64,000 nucleotides of DNA from Catalinimonas sp038039535 (GCF_038039535.1 NZ_JBBPHP010000039.1:1-64000); one strand, 5' to 3'. Shown: positions 24,724 through 33,421, counted from the first letter of the stretch. A program made the numbers and translations. The notes: generated from the letters alone by a model not told the origin.

Positions 24724-25793
24724 GAAAATATCTTTTTTGACAACTGAGAAGCTGCCTTGTTTTTAAGGTTTTGACGAACAGCAATAGTTCCTATACTGAT
24801 CAGGTAAGCGAAAATAATGAGGCCATTGAACATACCACTCCATCGGTGCAGAATAGAAAGATCAGCCATGCTTCCTATGATTCTCAACCCAAGCGTAATT
24901 TGTAATCCTGCCAGCCAAAAGTACAGTAGCGGATGATAGGGTTTCGCTTTGAGCTTCAGGACTCCCGGCAGGATGATAGGTCCGTGGGCAAAGATCATGG
25001 AAAAGACGAAGCCAATAAAGAAGCTGTGCAAGACTGCATCGTAGTAAAAATCGCTCAGCAGGCTCAATGTGCCGCAGAGCAGCAGCCAGAAATAGCCGCA
25101 GAGCAGTGCTGCTGCTACAAAGCGGGTAAGTCCTTCTTTTTTGATGGTGATGCGGGCTATGTCAAAGCGGTACAGCCAGATTCCTGTGAAAATCAGTCCG
25201 CTACCAAAGATCATTCTGCCCATACCATGAAAAGGTAACACCAGCCCCAATAAAAAAAGGCTCATGGCACAAATAAAACTGATACGCTTGAAAGGATTGC
25301 TGGGCAGAAAACGGCTCAGCTCCAGTCGTTCTCCGGCAATGGTAAAGAGTAGAAAGCCGATCCACCAGCTTACTGCCAATGGGTACAACTGATACTTGAG
25401 CAAAATCAGATTGCCTATCAGCCAGCACAAAGCTCCACCGATCATCATCAGCATATGTGTTTCCGCATGCCGCAGGTACAAGTAGTAAAGCATAATGGCA
25501 TAGACCAGACTTGCAGCAGATAACAGTACATAAGCGACTATGCTCAAATGTGCCAGAAAGAAAAAGGTGCTGACGCCTGCCAGCAAAGAGGCCAGATAAG
25601 CCCAGCGTTTTTTGATCACTACGGCCCTTTCCAGACTGATCAGCGTACCCAGAAAGCTGCCTACCATCATGGCGCCGTGCTCACCGGCATTGACGGAAAC
25701 AGGGATGTTCCAACCCAGTCTCAGCCAGCCTGCGGTAGTGGCCGTAAGCAATGCCAAAGCGACCAGAGGCAAAACAAAATGGGGGTTTTTCAT
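24720..25793 (-). CDS. nnrS: NnrS family haem/copper membrane protein
   Basis: 357 residues from the ATG giving MKNPHFVLPLVALALL; a TTG at 25847 would add 18 residues but overlaps the -7 element. There are about ten to twelve TM helices. NnrS-type signatures are VNAGEHGAMMVGSFLGTLISLERAVV, a long helix with GERLELSRFLP, and DAVLHSFFIGFVFSMIFAHGPIILP with helix histidines. In other bacteria NnrS is an NO-responsive haem-copper protein that lowers nitrosative damage. It is the first gene of the nnrS-globin-membrane protein unit, with an FNR-type box 83 bases upstream. Confidence 0.75.
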   Translation of the reverse strand: MKNPHFVLPLVALALLTATTAGWLRLGWNIPVSVNAGEHGAMMVGSFLGTLISLERAVVIKKRWAYLASLLAGVSTFFFLAHLSIVAYVLLSAASLVYAIMLYYLYLRHAETHMLMMIGGALCWLIGNLILLKYQLYPLAVSWWIGFLLFTIAGERLELSRFLPSNPFKRISFICAMSLFLLGLVLPFHGMGRMIFGSGLIFTGIWLYRFDIARITIKKEGLTRFVAAALLCGYFWLLLCGTLSLLSDFYYDAVLHSFFIGFVFSMIFAHGPIILPGVLKLKAKPYHPLLYFWLAGLQITLGLRIIGSMADLSILHRWSGMFNGLIIFAYLISIGTIAVRQNLKNKAASQLSKKIFS

Positions 25794-25844
25794 GACTGCA
25801 TTTGTTTGGAACTGGCAATTTTTAATCCTGTTCAACGCTTTCTT

Positions 25845-25887
25845 CAAAACTAGTACAGCCAGCTTTATTCATTTATGATTTCAGTCA
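25845..25887 (-). promoter_or_regulatory. FNR-type box and -7 element before nnrS
   Basis: TGATTTCAGTCA at 25876-25887 matches TGAT-N4-ATCA with one mismatch. TAGTTTTG (minus strand, 25845-25852) is an exact TAnnTTTG -7 element. The centre-to-element distance is 36.5 bases, one less than at RIC and at the cytochrome c gene. The site lies between the nosY stop and the nnrS ATG, so nnrS can be transcribed apart from the nos operon. Confidence 0.65.
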
Positions 25888-25893
25888 TATTGC

Positions 25894-26676
25894 TCAAAAA
25901 TCCCGTCGTTCTGCTGTTCTTTTCACCGCCCAGAGCGGAATCAACATCCAGAGCAGGCAGAAAAAGAAGGCAGTCAGCATTCCCAGTGAGGTACCGAAGA
26001 ATTTATTGAAAACCGCTCCGGTATAGCCCAACAGGGCAGATATATCCAGCTTGAGCATCATCAGAATGCGGGATAGGTCTACGGGGTTGAGAACAGTGAA
26101 AGCAATGGCGAATTTTTCTATAGGATAATCTTCAAAAGCCAACAGCAACAAAAGTAAAATACCGTCATATATTATACCCATAAACAGCCAAACGAGCAGC
26201 GCCAGTCCGAATCCTCTCACCCTGTTTTCATTTTTCAGCGCAATCCAGAAGGCAAGTGCAGTGAAAATAAAAGTAAGCATGATGCCAATAAGCACCAGGG
26301 TGAAGAAATTCCATATCTGTGCAGACACAAAGATTCCATATAATAGAAATGGAAGTCCCAGGCCCAGCAGCAGGCTGAGGGAAAGAGAAAGTGCCAGGCC
26401 CAGATACTGCCCGGTGAAGATAGACGTACGACGAATAGGTTGCGCCAGCAGAAGTTCTACAAACTCCCGGCTGCTGTAGTAATATATAACGCCAAACATA
26501 ATGCTCACCAGCGGACTCAGCACGATGATGATGTTCATCAGGCTGATGATGGCTTTAGATAAGTCATTGCTGAAGTACAGCAGACCTGTAGCGCAGAGCA
26601 GATAGAACAGAAAATAGATGATGCTCCAGCGGCTCCGCATCAGGTCAAAGAAGGTGAATTTGAATATTTTTAACAT
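25894..26676 (-). CDS. nosY: NosY-type ABC transporter permease
   Basis: A 260-residue ABC-2-type permease with six TM helices. FELLLAQPIRRTSIFTGQYLG-type sequence (here FVELLLAQPIRRTSIF after residue 70) is the coupling region of NosY. ALKNENRVRGFGLALLVWL and NPVDLSRILMML near the C-terminus also fit the family. With NosF and the periplasmic NosD it forms the complex that supports maturation of the CuZ centre of N2O reductase. It is the last nos gene, 104 bases after nosF. Confidence 0.85.
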   Translation of the reverse strand: MLKIFKFTFFDLMRSRWSIIYFLFYLLCATGLLYFSNDLSKAIISLMNIIIVLSPLVSIMFGVIYYYSSREFVELLLAQPIRRTSIFTGQYLGLALSLSLSLLLGLGLPFLLYGIFVSAQIWNFFTLVLIGIMLTFIFTALAFWIALKNENRVRGFGLALLVWLFMGIIYDGILLLLLLAFEDYPIEKFAIAFTVLNPVDLSRILMMLKLDISALLGYTGAVFNKFFGTSLGMLTAFFFCLLWMLIPLWAVKRTAERRDF

Positions 26677-26730
26677 GGTAATTGTAAATTTAAAATTACA
26701 GATTCCAAATTGAAATGTTGATCATTCAGG

Positions 26731-26754
26731 ACGAACACGATTAATCGTGTTCGT
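26731..26754. repeat. Perfect 24-bp palindrome between nosF and nosY
   Basis: The left half ACGAACACGATT is followed directly by its exact reverse complement, with no loop. There is no T-run on either side, so it is not a standard terminator. It could be an operator, an RNA-processing hairpin that sets nosF/nosY ratios, or a scattered palindromic repeat. No second copy occurs in the window. Confidence 0.6.
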
Positions 26755-26780
26755 ACAGTTTTGGAATTGAGTTGAGTAGT

Positions 26781-27512
26781 TCAATCATTCATCATCAATA
26801 TGCTTTCTTTTTTTTTGAGCAGCATCTGAGCGATAGCGTGTTCCAGATCTACCTCTCCGCTTTGCCTTACCAATTCCTGCAGGCTGCCCCTGAAGTGGAT
26901 GTGTCCCTCCAGCAGAAAGACAATCTCATCCGCCAGGTTTTCTACCAGACTCATGATGTGGGTAGTCAGAATGATGGTTTTGCCGGCAGCTCTTTCTCTG
27001 AGGATCATCTCTTTTAACCTAATCATCGCCACCGGATCAAGCCCTACAGTTGGTTCATCCAGGATGATGATGGGATTGTCAAACATCAGGCTGAGCAGGA
27101 TATTGACCTTCTGCCGGGTTCCACCGGAGAGAGCGCGCAGTTTTTTGTCCAGAAAATCTTCCAGCTCAAAAGCTCCAATTATCTCTGCTTCATTGACAGC
27201 TTCCTGCTGCCGTATGTCTTTGACCATGCGGATGAGTTCCTGCACTTTGAGGTTTTCAGGAAAGCGGGCAATCTGCGGCAGGTAAGCAATCTGCTGACGG
27301 TATAGCCACTGCTTTTTGATGAGCTTCCCGTCTATCTGGATATCTCCTTTATCGGGAATAACCAGCCCAAGCAGGCTTTTGATGAGGGTAGTTTTGCCAG
27401 ATCCATTGGGACCAAGTATAGCAAAAATACCTCCCGAACTAATATCCAGGTCTACCCCTTTGAGTACCTGATTAGACCCGAAGGATTTATATAATTTATT
27501 GATCGTAATCAT
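26781..27512 (-). CDS. nosF: NosF-type ABC transporter ATPase
   Basis: A 243-residue ABC ATPase: Walker A LGPNGSGKTTLIKS, Q-loop AYLPQIARFPENL, signature ALSGGTRQKVN, Walker B NPIIILDEPTVGLDP, and switch His in TIILTTHIMS. The arrangement and neighbours fit NosF, the energising subunit of the NosDFY complex. Its ATG overlaps the nosD stop by 4 bases. The C-terminal tail ends KKKESILMMND, without the extra domain of longer ABC-2 ATPases. Confidence 0.88.
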   Translation of the reverse strand: MITINKLYKSFGSNQVLKGVDLDISSGGIFAILGPNGSGKTTLIKSLLGLVIPDKGDIQIDGKLIKKQWLYRQQIAYLPQIARFPENLKVQELIRMVKDIRQQEAVNEAEIIGAFELEDFLDKKLRALSGGTRQKVNILLSLMFDNPIIILDEPTVGLDPVAMIRLKEMILRERAAGKTIILTTHIMSLVENLADEIVFLLEGHIHFRGSLQELVRQSGEVDLEHAIAQMLLKKKESILMMND

Positions 27513-28750
27513 GATACGGGTTTCATTAAAGGTGAAGGATCTACCAGGTTTTGCGGGGTAATGGCCGGAGCCACTTTTTCGGCAAAATTGATGATGTCTA
27601 TGAAAAGACTCCGCAACAGAATGATAGAAGGCTGCACCCGGTTGATGACATAGGAAAACAGTTTGACCGGATGGTAGGGTACATCACCTACTCCATCTTT
27701 ATCCAGGTCATAGCCGCTGTATTCGCTCCAGTAGTTACTCTCGTAAGTGTTGTAGTTGTGCTGACTGTTGGTAGACAGATCAAAAGTGTTGGACAGAAAG
27801 TTGTTCTTTGTGAATACATTGCTATCAGAACTGCCGGAGATGCGTAGTGCCCATCCGTTGCTCCTGAAATTGTTGTGGCTGATCTGACAGCGATTGGCCC
27901 CTTCGGCATAGATGCCACTGGTATTTTCAATAAATTCATTGTGGGTGATCTGGCTGTCAAAAATCTCTTTGAGCAGCAGCCCGTAGGAGGCACTTCCCCA
28001 GTTTTTTTCAAAGACATTGTGCTGCATGTTGATCTGCTTGGAAAACATGACAGCCACGCCTGCGCCATTGCTACGAAAGGTATTGCCCAGATAATTATCG
28101 TTGTTAGAAAACATAAAGTGCAGTCCATAGCGCAAATTTTCTTCGCTTACATTCTCCTCTATGCTGCTGTAGTTGACAAACTCCAGATAAATACCATCCC
28201 GGTGGTTTCTGACGATATTGTTATTGATGATGATACTGTCACAGTACCAGAGATGGATGGCATTGCCGGAAGAAGCTTCATTCTCTGCATTGCCAATAAT
28301 CTCATTGTCAGTCACAGTACACTGGAAAGATTCTTCCAGCATTACACCAAAGAAGGTGTTCATCAACTGATTGCCGCGTATGGTACTTCCCCGACTACCG
28401 CTGAGTTTGATACCTGCCTGATCTTTGAGGTAGCTGATGCCTACATTTTGAATTCGGAATCCATTTACTGTTACAGAGTCAGCGGTAATGGTCAGAATCT
28501 CGTTCTTGCTTTCTCCATCCAACACCGGAAAATCCTGACCTAGCAGTACCAGCGGTTTGTCAATGATGATATTACCTTCTTTGTAAATACCTTTTTCTAC
28601 CACAATTGTATCTCCGGCACTGGCCATTTGAATAGCACTACTTACCGACTTATGCTGTTGATCTGCACCCACATAGATGGTTTGGGCATGTACAACACCT
28701 AAACTTAATAGAGCGAGCATCCATATATTCAGCAAAGCTTTCATATTCAT
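27509..28750 (-). CDS. nosD: NosD periplasmic copper-maturation protein
   Basis: A 413-residue protein with a signal peptide (LLSLGVVHAQ). The body is a right-handed parallel beta-helix of CASH/NosD repeats, seen as recurring IRGNQLMNTFFGVMLEES, ITHNEFIENTSGIYAEG and ISHNNFRSNGWALRISG units. The end carries YNTYESNYWSEYSGYDLDKD and the NosD-typical closing segment GVGDVPYHPVKLFSYV. NosD works in the periplasm with NosFY to supply the CuZ centre of N2O reductase. It overlaps nosL and nosF by 4 bases each. Confidence 0.9.
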   Translation of the reverse strand: MNMKALLNIWMLALLSLGVVHAQTIYVGADQQHKSVSSAIQMASAGDTIVVEKGIYKEGNIIIDKPLVLLGQDFPVLDGESKNEILTITADSVTVNGFRIQNVGISYLKDQAGIKLSGSRGSTIRGNQLMNTFFGVMLEESFQCTVTDNEIIGNAENEASSGNAIHLWYCDSIIINNNIVRNHRDGIYLEFVNYSSIEENVSEENLRYGLHFMFSNNDNYLGNTFRSNGAGVAVMFSKQINMQHNVFEKNWGSASYGLLLKEIFDSQITHNEFIENTSGIYAEGANRCQISHNNFRSNGWALRISGSSDSNVFTKNNFLSNTFDLSTNSQHNYNTYESNYWSEYSGYDLDKDGVGDVPYHPVKLFSYVINRVQPSIILLRSLFIDIINFAEKVAPAITPQNLVDPSPLMKPVS

Positions 28751-29823
28751 TCCTCACTTTCTTGCTTAGTTTGTACCTGCGGATCGGCCAATGGCCAGAA
28801 GGTATCAAATTGTTCATTCAGTTGTTCCCAGCTATAGAGTTCTCCTCCATTCTCCTGCTGAAATTGCTGTGCTATCTCCTTATTCCGGAAAGCAGTCATG
28901 TTCAATCCCATAGGGCTGGGCATCTGGTCTGTCTTCAGATAATACGCCTCCTCTGCTTTGATCAGTACTCCAGGCTCAGTAAAGCCGGTGACGAGATGGT
29001 GTGCTATCTCTTCCTGCTCTATCTGCTCGGTTTTATAAAAGTTGACCATACATTCTATGGCGTCAAACTTGAATACCTTGCCTTTGTCAGAAACAAGCTC
29101 GCTGCCGTAGCGCTGGTCTACGATAGTCATCTGACAATACTGGCATTGCTCTTCGCCATAGCTGATAGGCTGAGGCTCTACGGAGCATCCGCTAAAAAAC
29201 ACCACGAGAGCCAAAATAGCGAAGGCAAATTGTTTCGTAACTTTATTGTTTTTGATATTTCTCCATTTCAGCCAGCTGGCTGCCAGTCCCAGTACAATGG
29301 CCAAACCCAGGAACAGACTTCCCCAATGAGGATAAGAGTGAGCATCAAAGTTCAGCAGCATTTTCTGACCAAAGAGGGGTGGCTGATAGACCATACCCGG
29401 TATTTTAATCGGTGCCTGAGGATCAAGATTATGACCATAGTCATACATCCAAAGATAAAAATCGTAAATGCCTAGCGTCCCCAATAGAATGAGCAGCAGG
29501 GCCCAGGTCAAAAATCCCTGTCGCTTATTGACGAAGAAAAGACCTATACCCAATAGAGTCATACCCACTACGATAAAAGGAAAGTACTGCAACTCAGGAA
29601 TGGAGTCCGGCTCAATGTATTTCATTCCAATATAGTGGTTCAGAATATTGACATTCTGTAAAACGCCTTCTTCATTTCCTGAAATCTGGTTGATCCAGAT
29701 GTACATGGTGATCCCATCGGGATATTGAGGAGCATAGAGCGTGATCTGCCATAAAGGAAAAGCAAATAATAAGAGCAAGCTCAAAGCTCCGGTCAAAAAC
29801 AATATTCTTGGTAAATTTTTCAT
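28747..29823 (-). CDS. nosL: Membrane domain-NosL fusion, copper chaperone lipoprotein
   Basis: A 358-residue protein in two parts. Residues 1-190 hold about four TM helices (9-27, 83-99, 105-125, 168-184) with a periplasmic loop around PDGITMYIWINQISG. At 195-213 comes a second signal-like helix ending FFSGCS, a lipobox-like Cys213 inside the chain. The rest is a NosL domain with the copper site EQCQYCQMTI (Cys227, Cys230, Met232) and DAIECMVNFYK. NosL delivers Cu(I) to N2O reductase. Most NosL proteins are free lipoproteins; here the chaperone is tethered to a membrane module, or released from it if the internal lipobox is processed. It lies 73 bases after nosZ and overlaps nosD. Confidence 0.85.
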   Translation of the reverse strand: MKNLPRILFLTGALSLLLLFAFPLWQITLYAPQYPDGITMYIWINQISGNEEGVLQNVNILNHYIGMKYIEPDSIPELQYFPFIVVGMTLLGIGLFFVNKRQGFLTWALLLILLGTLGIYDFYLWMYDYGHNLDPQAPIKIPGMVYQPPLFGQKMLLNFDAHSYPHWGSLFLGLAIVLGLAASWLKWRNIKNNKVTKQFAFAILALVVFFSGCSVEPQPISYGEEQCQYCQMTIVDQRYGSELVSDKGKVFKFDAIECMVNFYKTEQIEQEEIAHHLVTGFTEPGVLIKAEEAYYLKTDQMPSPMGLNMTAFRNKEIAQQFQQENGGELYSWEQLNEQFDTFWPLADPQVQTKQESEE

Positions 29824-29896
29824 GGCTTTAGCTTCTCATGGATTGAAAAGCAGACCTCCAGCCCGGACAAAACCTAGGCTGGAGGCCATGCTCACA

Positions 29897-31864
29897 TTAT
29901 CTGTTTCCTGTTTTCCAGTTAAGCGCTACGCTACTTCCTCTGGGTGAAACTCTGGCATAACCCTGCATCTCCTGATGCAATGCCGAACAGAAGTCAGTAC
30001 AGTAGAATGGATATACACCGGGTTTCTGTGGTTCCCAGAGCAAAGTCTCTGTTTGCCCGGGCATCACCAGCAATTCAGCATTGTTAGCACCCATCACACT
30101 GAGGCCGTGGGGCACGTCCCAGTCCTGTTCCAGGTTGGTAAGGTGGAAGTAAACCTTATCGCCTACTTCTAATCCTTCAATATTGTCAGGAGCAAAGTGG
30201 CTGCGAATGGAGGTCATGTACACATGCACTTCATTTCCGTCTCTCTCCACTCTGGCTTCACTTTCTTTTTTAGCAACATAAGGGTGATGATTTTCTGATA
30301 GTTTAAAAGTCTTGACTGATCTGGGCTTCACCAACTCAGCAGGAATGGCCTGGGCATAGTGCGGCTCTCCAATGGTGGGAAAATCCAGCAGCAGTTCCAT
30401 TTTATCTCCTGAGATGTCATAGAGTTGTGCAGAGTGCGCTAACTCAGGACCAGTGGGCAAATAACGGTCTTTGGTGATCTTGTTTAAAGCGACCAGATAT
30501 TTGCCAAAGGGTTTCTGTGAGTCGCCACCGGGAATCATCAGGTGACCAATGGAGTAATAGGTAGGCGCACGGTCCAGCACTTCTTTGGAATCTACCTTCC
30601 ATTTCACCACCTCAGATGAGATGAAGAAAGAAGTATAGGCATTGCCTTTGCCATCAAATTCAGTATGCAAAGGTCCAAGACCAGCCTGTTCTACGATACC
30701 ATCCAGTACGGATTCGTATTTGAGCACAGGGATACCGTCAATGGTAGTTTCAAAATCTTCATTTTCAATCGCCTGCGTCATTTTGGTAAAAGAGTGCACC
30801 GACATATCCGCTGACAATTTACCATTACCCACGATGTATTCTCCAGTAGGGTCAACGTCTACACCGTGAGGAGACTTGGGAGTAGGCAGGAAGTATACCA
30901 GTCCGGGACATTCTTCAGGAATCAGCACTTTTACAGATTTTTTCTGAGTGGCAGTAGCAGAATGTGTCTCATCACTGTACTCGTTATTATAATAAGAGGC
31001 AGGCATCTCCTTGGCCTTTCCTTGTGCCAGATATTCCTCAGCTTTTTTCCAGTTGACGGCTGCAATAAAATCCTTGTCGTTTTGTGAAGCGCCGATTTCT
31101 TTCAGGGTAACTGCTTGTTCGGTATTGTAGGTAGTAAAGAACACCCATCCATGAGATTTGCCTTTACCGGCATGCGCCAGGTCATAGTCGTAGCCGGGTA
31201 CCAATACCTGAAAAGCCACATCCATATCACCGCTTTCCTGATCCACGCTGATAAAGCTCAGCGAGCCTTTATATTTCTCTTTGTACTGATCCAGTGCCAC
31301 ATCTTCATTAGGAATGGGTATGCTAAAACGAGTACCCGCTACCACATATTCAGAATTAGCAGTGATAAAAGGAGAAGAGTGATTACCACCGGAGTTCGGA
31401 ATCTCAATGATCTCGGCAGTTTCAAAGGTGCTCAAATCTACCCTGGCAATACGGGGGGTGTTGTTACCGTTGATGAAAATCCAGCGTCCGTCAGGCACTC
31501 CATCGGTTTGGGAGAGTTCAGGGTGGTGGGCATCATCCCAGGGCACAAAACCATAGGAGGTCTGTAGCATGGGCTTGGTTTCTTCATTATAGCCATAGCC
31601 TTTTTCGGGGTCCTGAGAAAAAACCGGAATTACTCTGAACAATCTTCCAGAAGGTAAACCGTACACGCTGATCTGTCCGCTAAACCCACCTGACATAAAA
31701 GCATAAAACTCATCGTGGTTTCCGGGAGCCACGTACACTTTGGAGGCAGCGTTGCTAACGCTCATTACACCTCCGGAATCGTTGTTTGTCCCCTGAGGAG
31801 TACAGGCAAAGATAAAAGCTGCACTCAGAGCTATTGTTGCGCATTTTTTTATAAAAGATAACAT
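29897..31864 (-). CDS. nosZ: Nitrous oxide reductase, clade II
   Basis: A 655-residue N2O reductase that reduces N2O to N2 in the periplasm. The N-terminus has a short Sec-type signal with a lipobox-like end (AAFIFACTPQG), not the twin-arginine signal of clade I. The N-terminal beta-propeller has CuZ histidine regions such as DDAHHPELSQTDG, GGNHSSPFI and LGPLHTEFDGKGN. The C-terminal cupredoxin domain has the CuA site PFYCTDFCSALHQEMQGY. It is of normal clade II length. The upstream gene is a cytochrome c that may donate electrons; downstream genes encode maturation factors. Confidence 0.93.
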   Translation of the reverse strand: MLSFIKKCATIALSAAFIFACTPQGTNNDSGGVMSVSNAASKVYVAPGNHDEFYAFMSGGFSGQISVYGLPSGRLFRVIPVFSQDPEKGYGYNEETKPMLQTSYGFVPWDDAHHPELSQTDGVPDGRWIFINGNNTPRIARVDLSTFETAEIIEIPNSGGNHSSPFITANSEYVVAGTRFSIPIPNEDVALDQYKEKYKGSLSFISVDQESGDMDVAFQVLVPGYDYDLAHAGKGKSHGWVFFTTYNTEQAVTLKEIGASQNDKDFIAAVNWKKAEEYLAQGKAKEMPASYYNNEYSDETHSATATQKKSVKVLIPEECPGLVYFLPTPKSPHGVDVDPTGEYIVGNGKLSADMSVHSFTKMTQAIENEDFETTIDGIPVLKYESVLDGIVEQAGLGPLHTEFDGKGNAYTSFFISSEVVKWKVDSKEVLDRAPTYYSIGHLMIPGGDSQKPFGKYLVALNKITKDRYLPTGPELAHSAQLYDISGDKMELLLDFPTIGEPHYAQAIPAELVKPRSVKTFKLSENHHPYVAKKESEARVERDGNEVHVYMTSIRSHFAPDNIEGLEVGDKVYFHLTNLEQDWDVPHGLSVMGANNAELLVMPGQTETLLWEPQKPGVYPFYCTDFCSALHQEMQGYARVSPRGSSVALNWKTGNR

Positions 31865-31892
31865 GACATTTACTGATTTGATGGTTATTATT

Positions 31893-32420
31893 TTATTTCA
31901 CTTCGTCTACTGAGCGGAAGTATTCCAGTATCTTTCTGGCGTCTTCCCGGCTGATATTCTGGTTAGCCATGGGGGATAAATATTCTGCCAGCAGCGCCTT
32001 AGCGATAGGATCTTTTTGCACCATCTCATTAGGATTCATGATCATGTTCATGATCCATTCAGGAGAACGACGGGCAGTCACTTCTTTCATGGCCGGGCCT
32101 ATGTATCGCTCTTCCAGCTGGTGGCAGGCTGTGCAATTCTCTTCAAAAATAGCCTTTCCTTCCGCAGCCATTGCTTCGTCTATCGGCCCCAGTTCCACAT
32201 GATCTACCGGGCCAACTCCCTTATTATCCATAGGATCAACCAGTTCTTCGGTCAGCTCTTCCGTATTTTCCTGCGCCTGCTCAGATGGAGCAGATGAGTC
32301 GGATGCATTTTCATTTCCGGCATTGCTGCCACAGCCAAACAGTAGTCCGCTGAATATCAGACTAAGCACCAGATTTCCGGTGAATTTTAGTACCTTAGGT
32401 ATATTGTTGATGGTCTTCAT
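31893..32420 (-). CDS. Lipoprotein monohaem cytochrome c (Nos electron donor candidate)
   Basis: A 175-residue protein with a lipoprotein signal (GLLFGC, Cys30), an acidic linker of about 55 residues, and a class I cytochrome c domain: haem site CTACH (96-100) and axial Met in the LSPMANQ segment. It is the first gene of the nos operon, 28 bases before nosZ, as in many clade II clusters where such cytochromes feed electrons to NosZ. It faces the periplasm. An FNR-type box lies 55 bases upstream. Confidence 0.85.
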   Translation of the reverse strand: MKTINNIPKVLKFTGNLVLSLIFSGLLFGCGSNAGNENASDSSAPSEQAQENTEELTEELVDPMDNKGVGPVDHVELGPIDEAMAAEGKAIFEENCTACHQLEERYIGPAMKEVTARRSPEWIMNMIMNPNEMVQKDPIAKALLAEYLSPMANQNISREDARKILEYFRSVDEVK

Positions 32421-32442
32421 AACGAATCTTATTTTGTTATTT

Positions 32443-32486
32443 CAAAAGTAGGAGGACATTGACTCTAGTGTTTATGATTTGAATCA
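32443..32486 (-). promoter_or_regulatory. FNR-type box and -7 element of the nos operon, shared with the regulator gene
   Basis: TGATTTGAATCA at 32475-32486 is a perfect TGAT-N4-ATCA palindrome. TACTTTTG (minus strand, 32443-32450) is an exact -7 element; centre to element end is 37.5 bases, as at RIC. On the plus strand TAGTTTTA at 32514-32521 could be a -7 for the Crp/Fnr gene, at 40.5 bases, so the same box may also regulate that gene. Confidence 0.7.
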
Positions 32487-32584
32487 TATAGGGCTGTTAA
32501 CTCTTATTTTTTTTAGTTTTATTGGACAGCCTCCAGGATTCAAAAGCAGTTTTAGTCTTTATTTTTTTTAAAGAAGAGCGAAGA

Positions 32585-33196
32585 ATGGGTATGATAGATG
32601 ATGAAATACTGAAGAAATATGGTGCCCGTGAAACCAGTTTTCACAAAGATGAAATGCTCTTTATGGAAGGAGACAAAGCCCTGTATTACTGGCAAATCGT
32701 AAAAGGTGGCGTCAAAATGGTCAACTTCAGTCCTGATGGACAGGAGTTTACGCAAGGTATCTTTCACGATGGAGAAAGTTTTGGAGAGCCTCCCCTCTTT
32801 TCTGACTTTGATTATCCCAGCAATGCCGTAGCCGTGGAGGATTCGGTGCTGCTGAAACTTTCCAAAGAAAACCTCATCCAACTGCTAAAAGAAAACTTTG
32901 AAATCCACTGGATGATCACCAGTACGCTCAGCAAACGCCTACAGTATAAGGCCATGATTATGCGGGAAATGTCCAGCCATCCTCCTGAGCACCGCATCCT
33001 GACGTTGATTGACTATCTGAAGCATGAAGAATCGCAGGAACATGAAGGAGAGCAGTATTATGAAGTGCCGCTTACCCGGCAGCAGATCGCTGATATGACC
33101 GGGCTGAGGGTGGAGACTGTCATCCGAAGCATCAAAGCACTGGAGGAAAAAGGTAAAGTAAAAATTATCCGCCGTAAGGTGTACAGAAGACGATAA
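32585..33196 (+). CDS. Crp/Fnr family transcriptional regulator of the nitrogen-oxide island
   Basis: 203 residues from the ATG giving MGMIDDEILKKYG; a start 63 bases upstream is open but would add an unlikely segment. Residues about 15-125 form a cyclic-nucleotide-type beta-roll (FMEGDKALYYWQIVKGGVK, FHDGESFGEPPLF). A helix-turn-helix follows: LTRQQIADMTGLRVETVIRSIKALEEKG. There are no cysteines, so it cannot hold an FNR 4Fe-4S cluster; a DNR/NnrR-type haem or NO response is more likely. In the recognition helix Val-Glu-Thr and Arg match FNR better than CRP, in line with TGAT half-sites nearby. It is divergent from the cytochrome c-nosZ operon. Confidence 0.85.
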   Translation: MGMIDDEILKKYGARETSFHKDEMLFMEGDKALYYWQIVKGGVKMVNFSPDGQEFTQGIFHDGESFGEPPLFSDFDYPSNAVAVEDSVLLKLSKENLIQLLKENFEIHWMITSTLSKRLQYKAMIMREMSSHPPEHRILTLIDYLKHEESQEHEGEQYYEVPLTRQQIADMTGLRVETVIRSIKALEEKGKVKIIRRKVYRRR

Positions 33197-33315
33197 GTAA
33201 TCTTCCGGTATTTTATTTTCCAATTAATACGATAATAATCTCCCTCCTCTTTCATCACGGGGAGGATAATGGATAAGTGCTGATTTCTTCAGGGCAGTAA
33301 TCCGATTAACTTTTT

Positions 33316-33328
33316 TGATATACGATCA
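33316..33328. promoter_or_regulatory. Imperfect FNR-like site before the nitrate reductase gene
   Basis: TGAT and ATCA half-sites lie 94 bases before the napA-like start, but with a 5-base spacer instead of 4. No -7 element lies at the distance seen at the other three sites. It may be a weak site or chance. Confidence 0.25.
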
Positions 33329-33421
33329 TTATACTTACTTTTAAATCAGAGGCAGCTTTTCAAGCTTAGTAGCTCAGAATATTTTTTTTACAAAAAGCTG
33401 ATTTTTTAACCCTTATAGCCT

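Noticed and set aside
33197..33260. Hairpin with CCTCC/GGAGG arms after the Crp/Fnr gene as terminator
   Set aside because: The arms pair imperfectly and no T-run follows.
33316..33328. FNR-like half-sites before the napA-like gene as a fourth member of the regulon
   Set aside because: The spacer is 5 instead of 4 bases and no -7 element lies at the common distance; kept only as a weak site.
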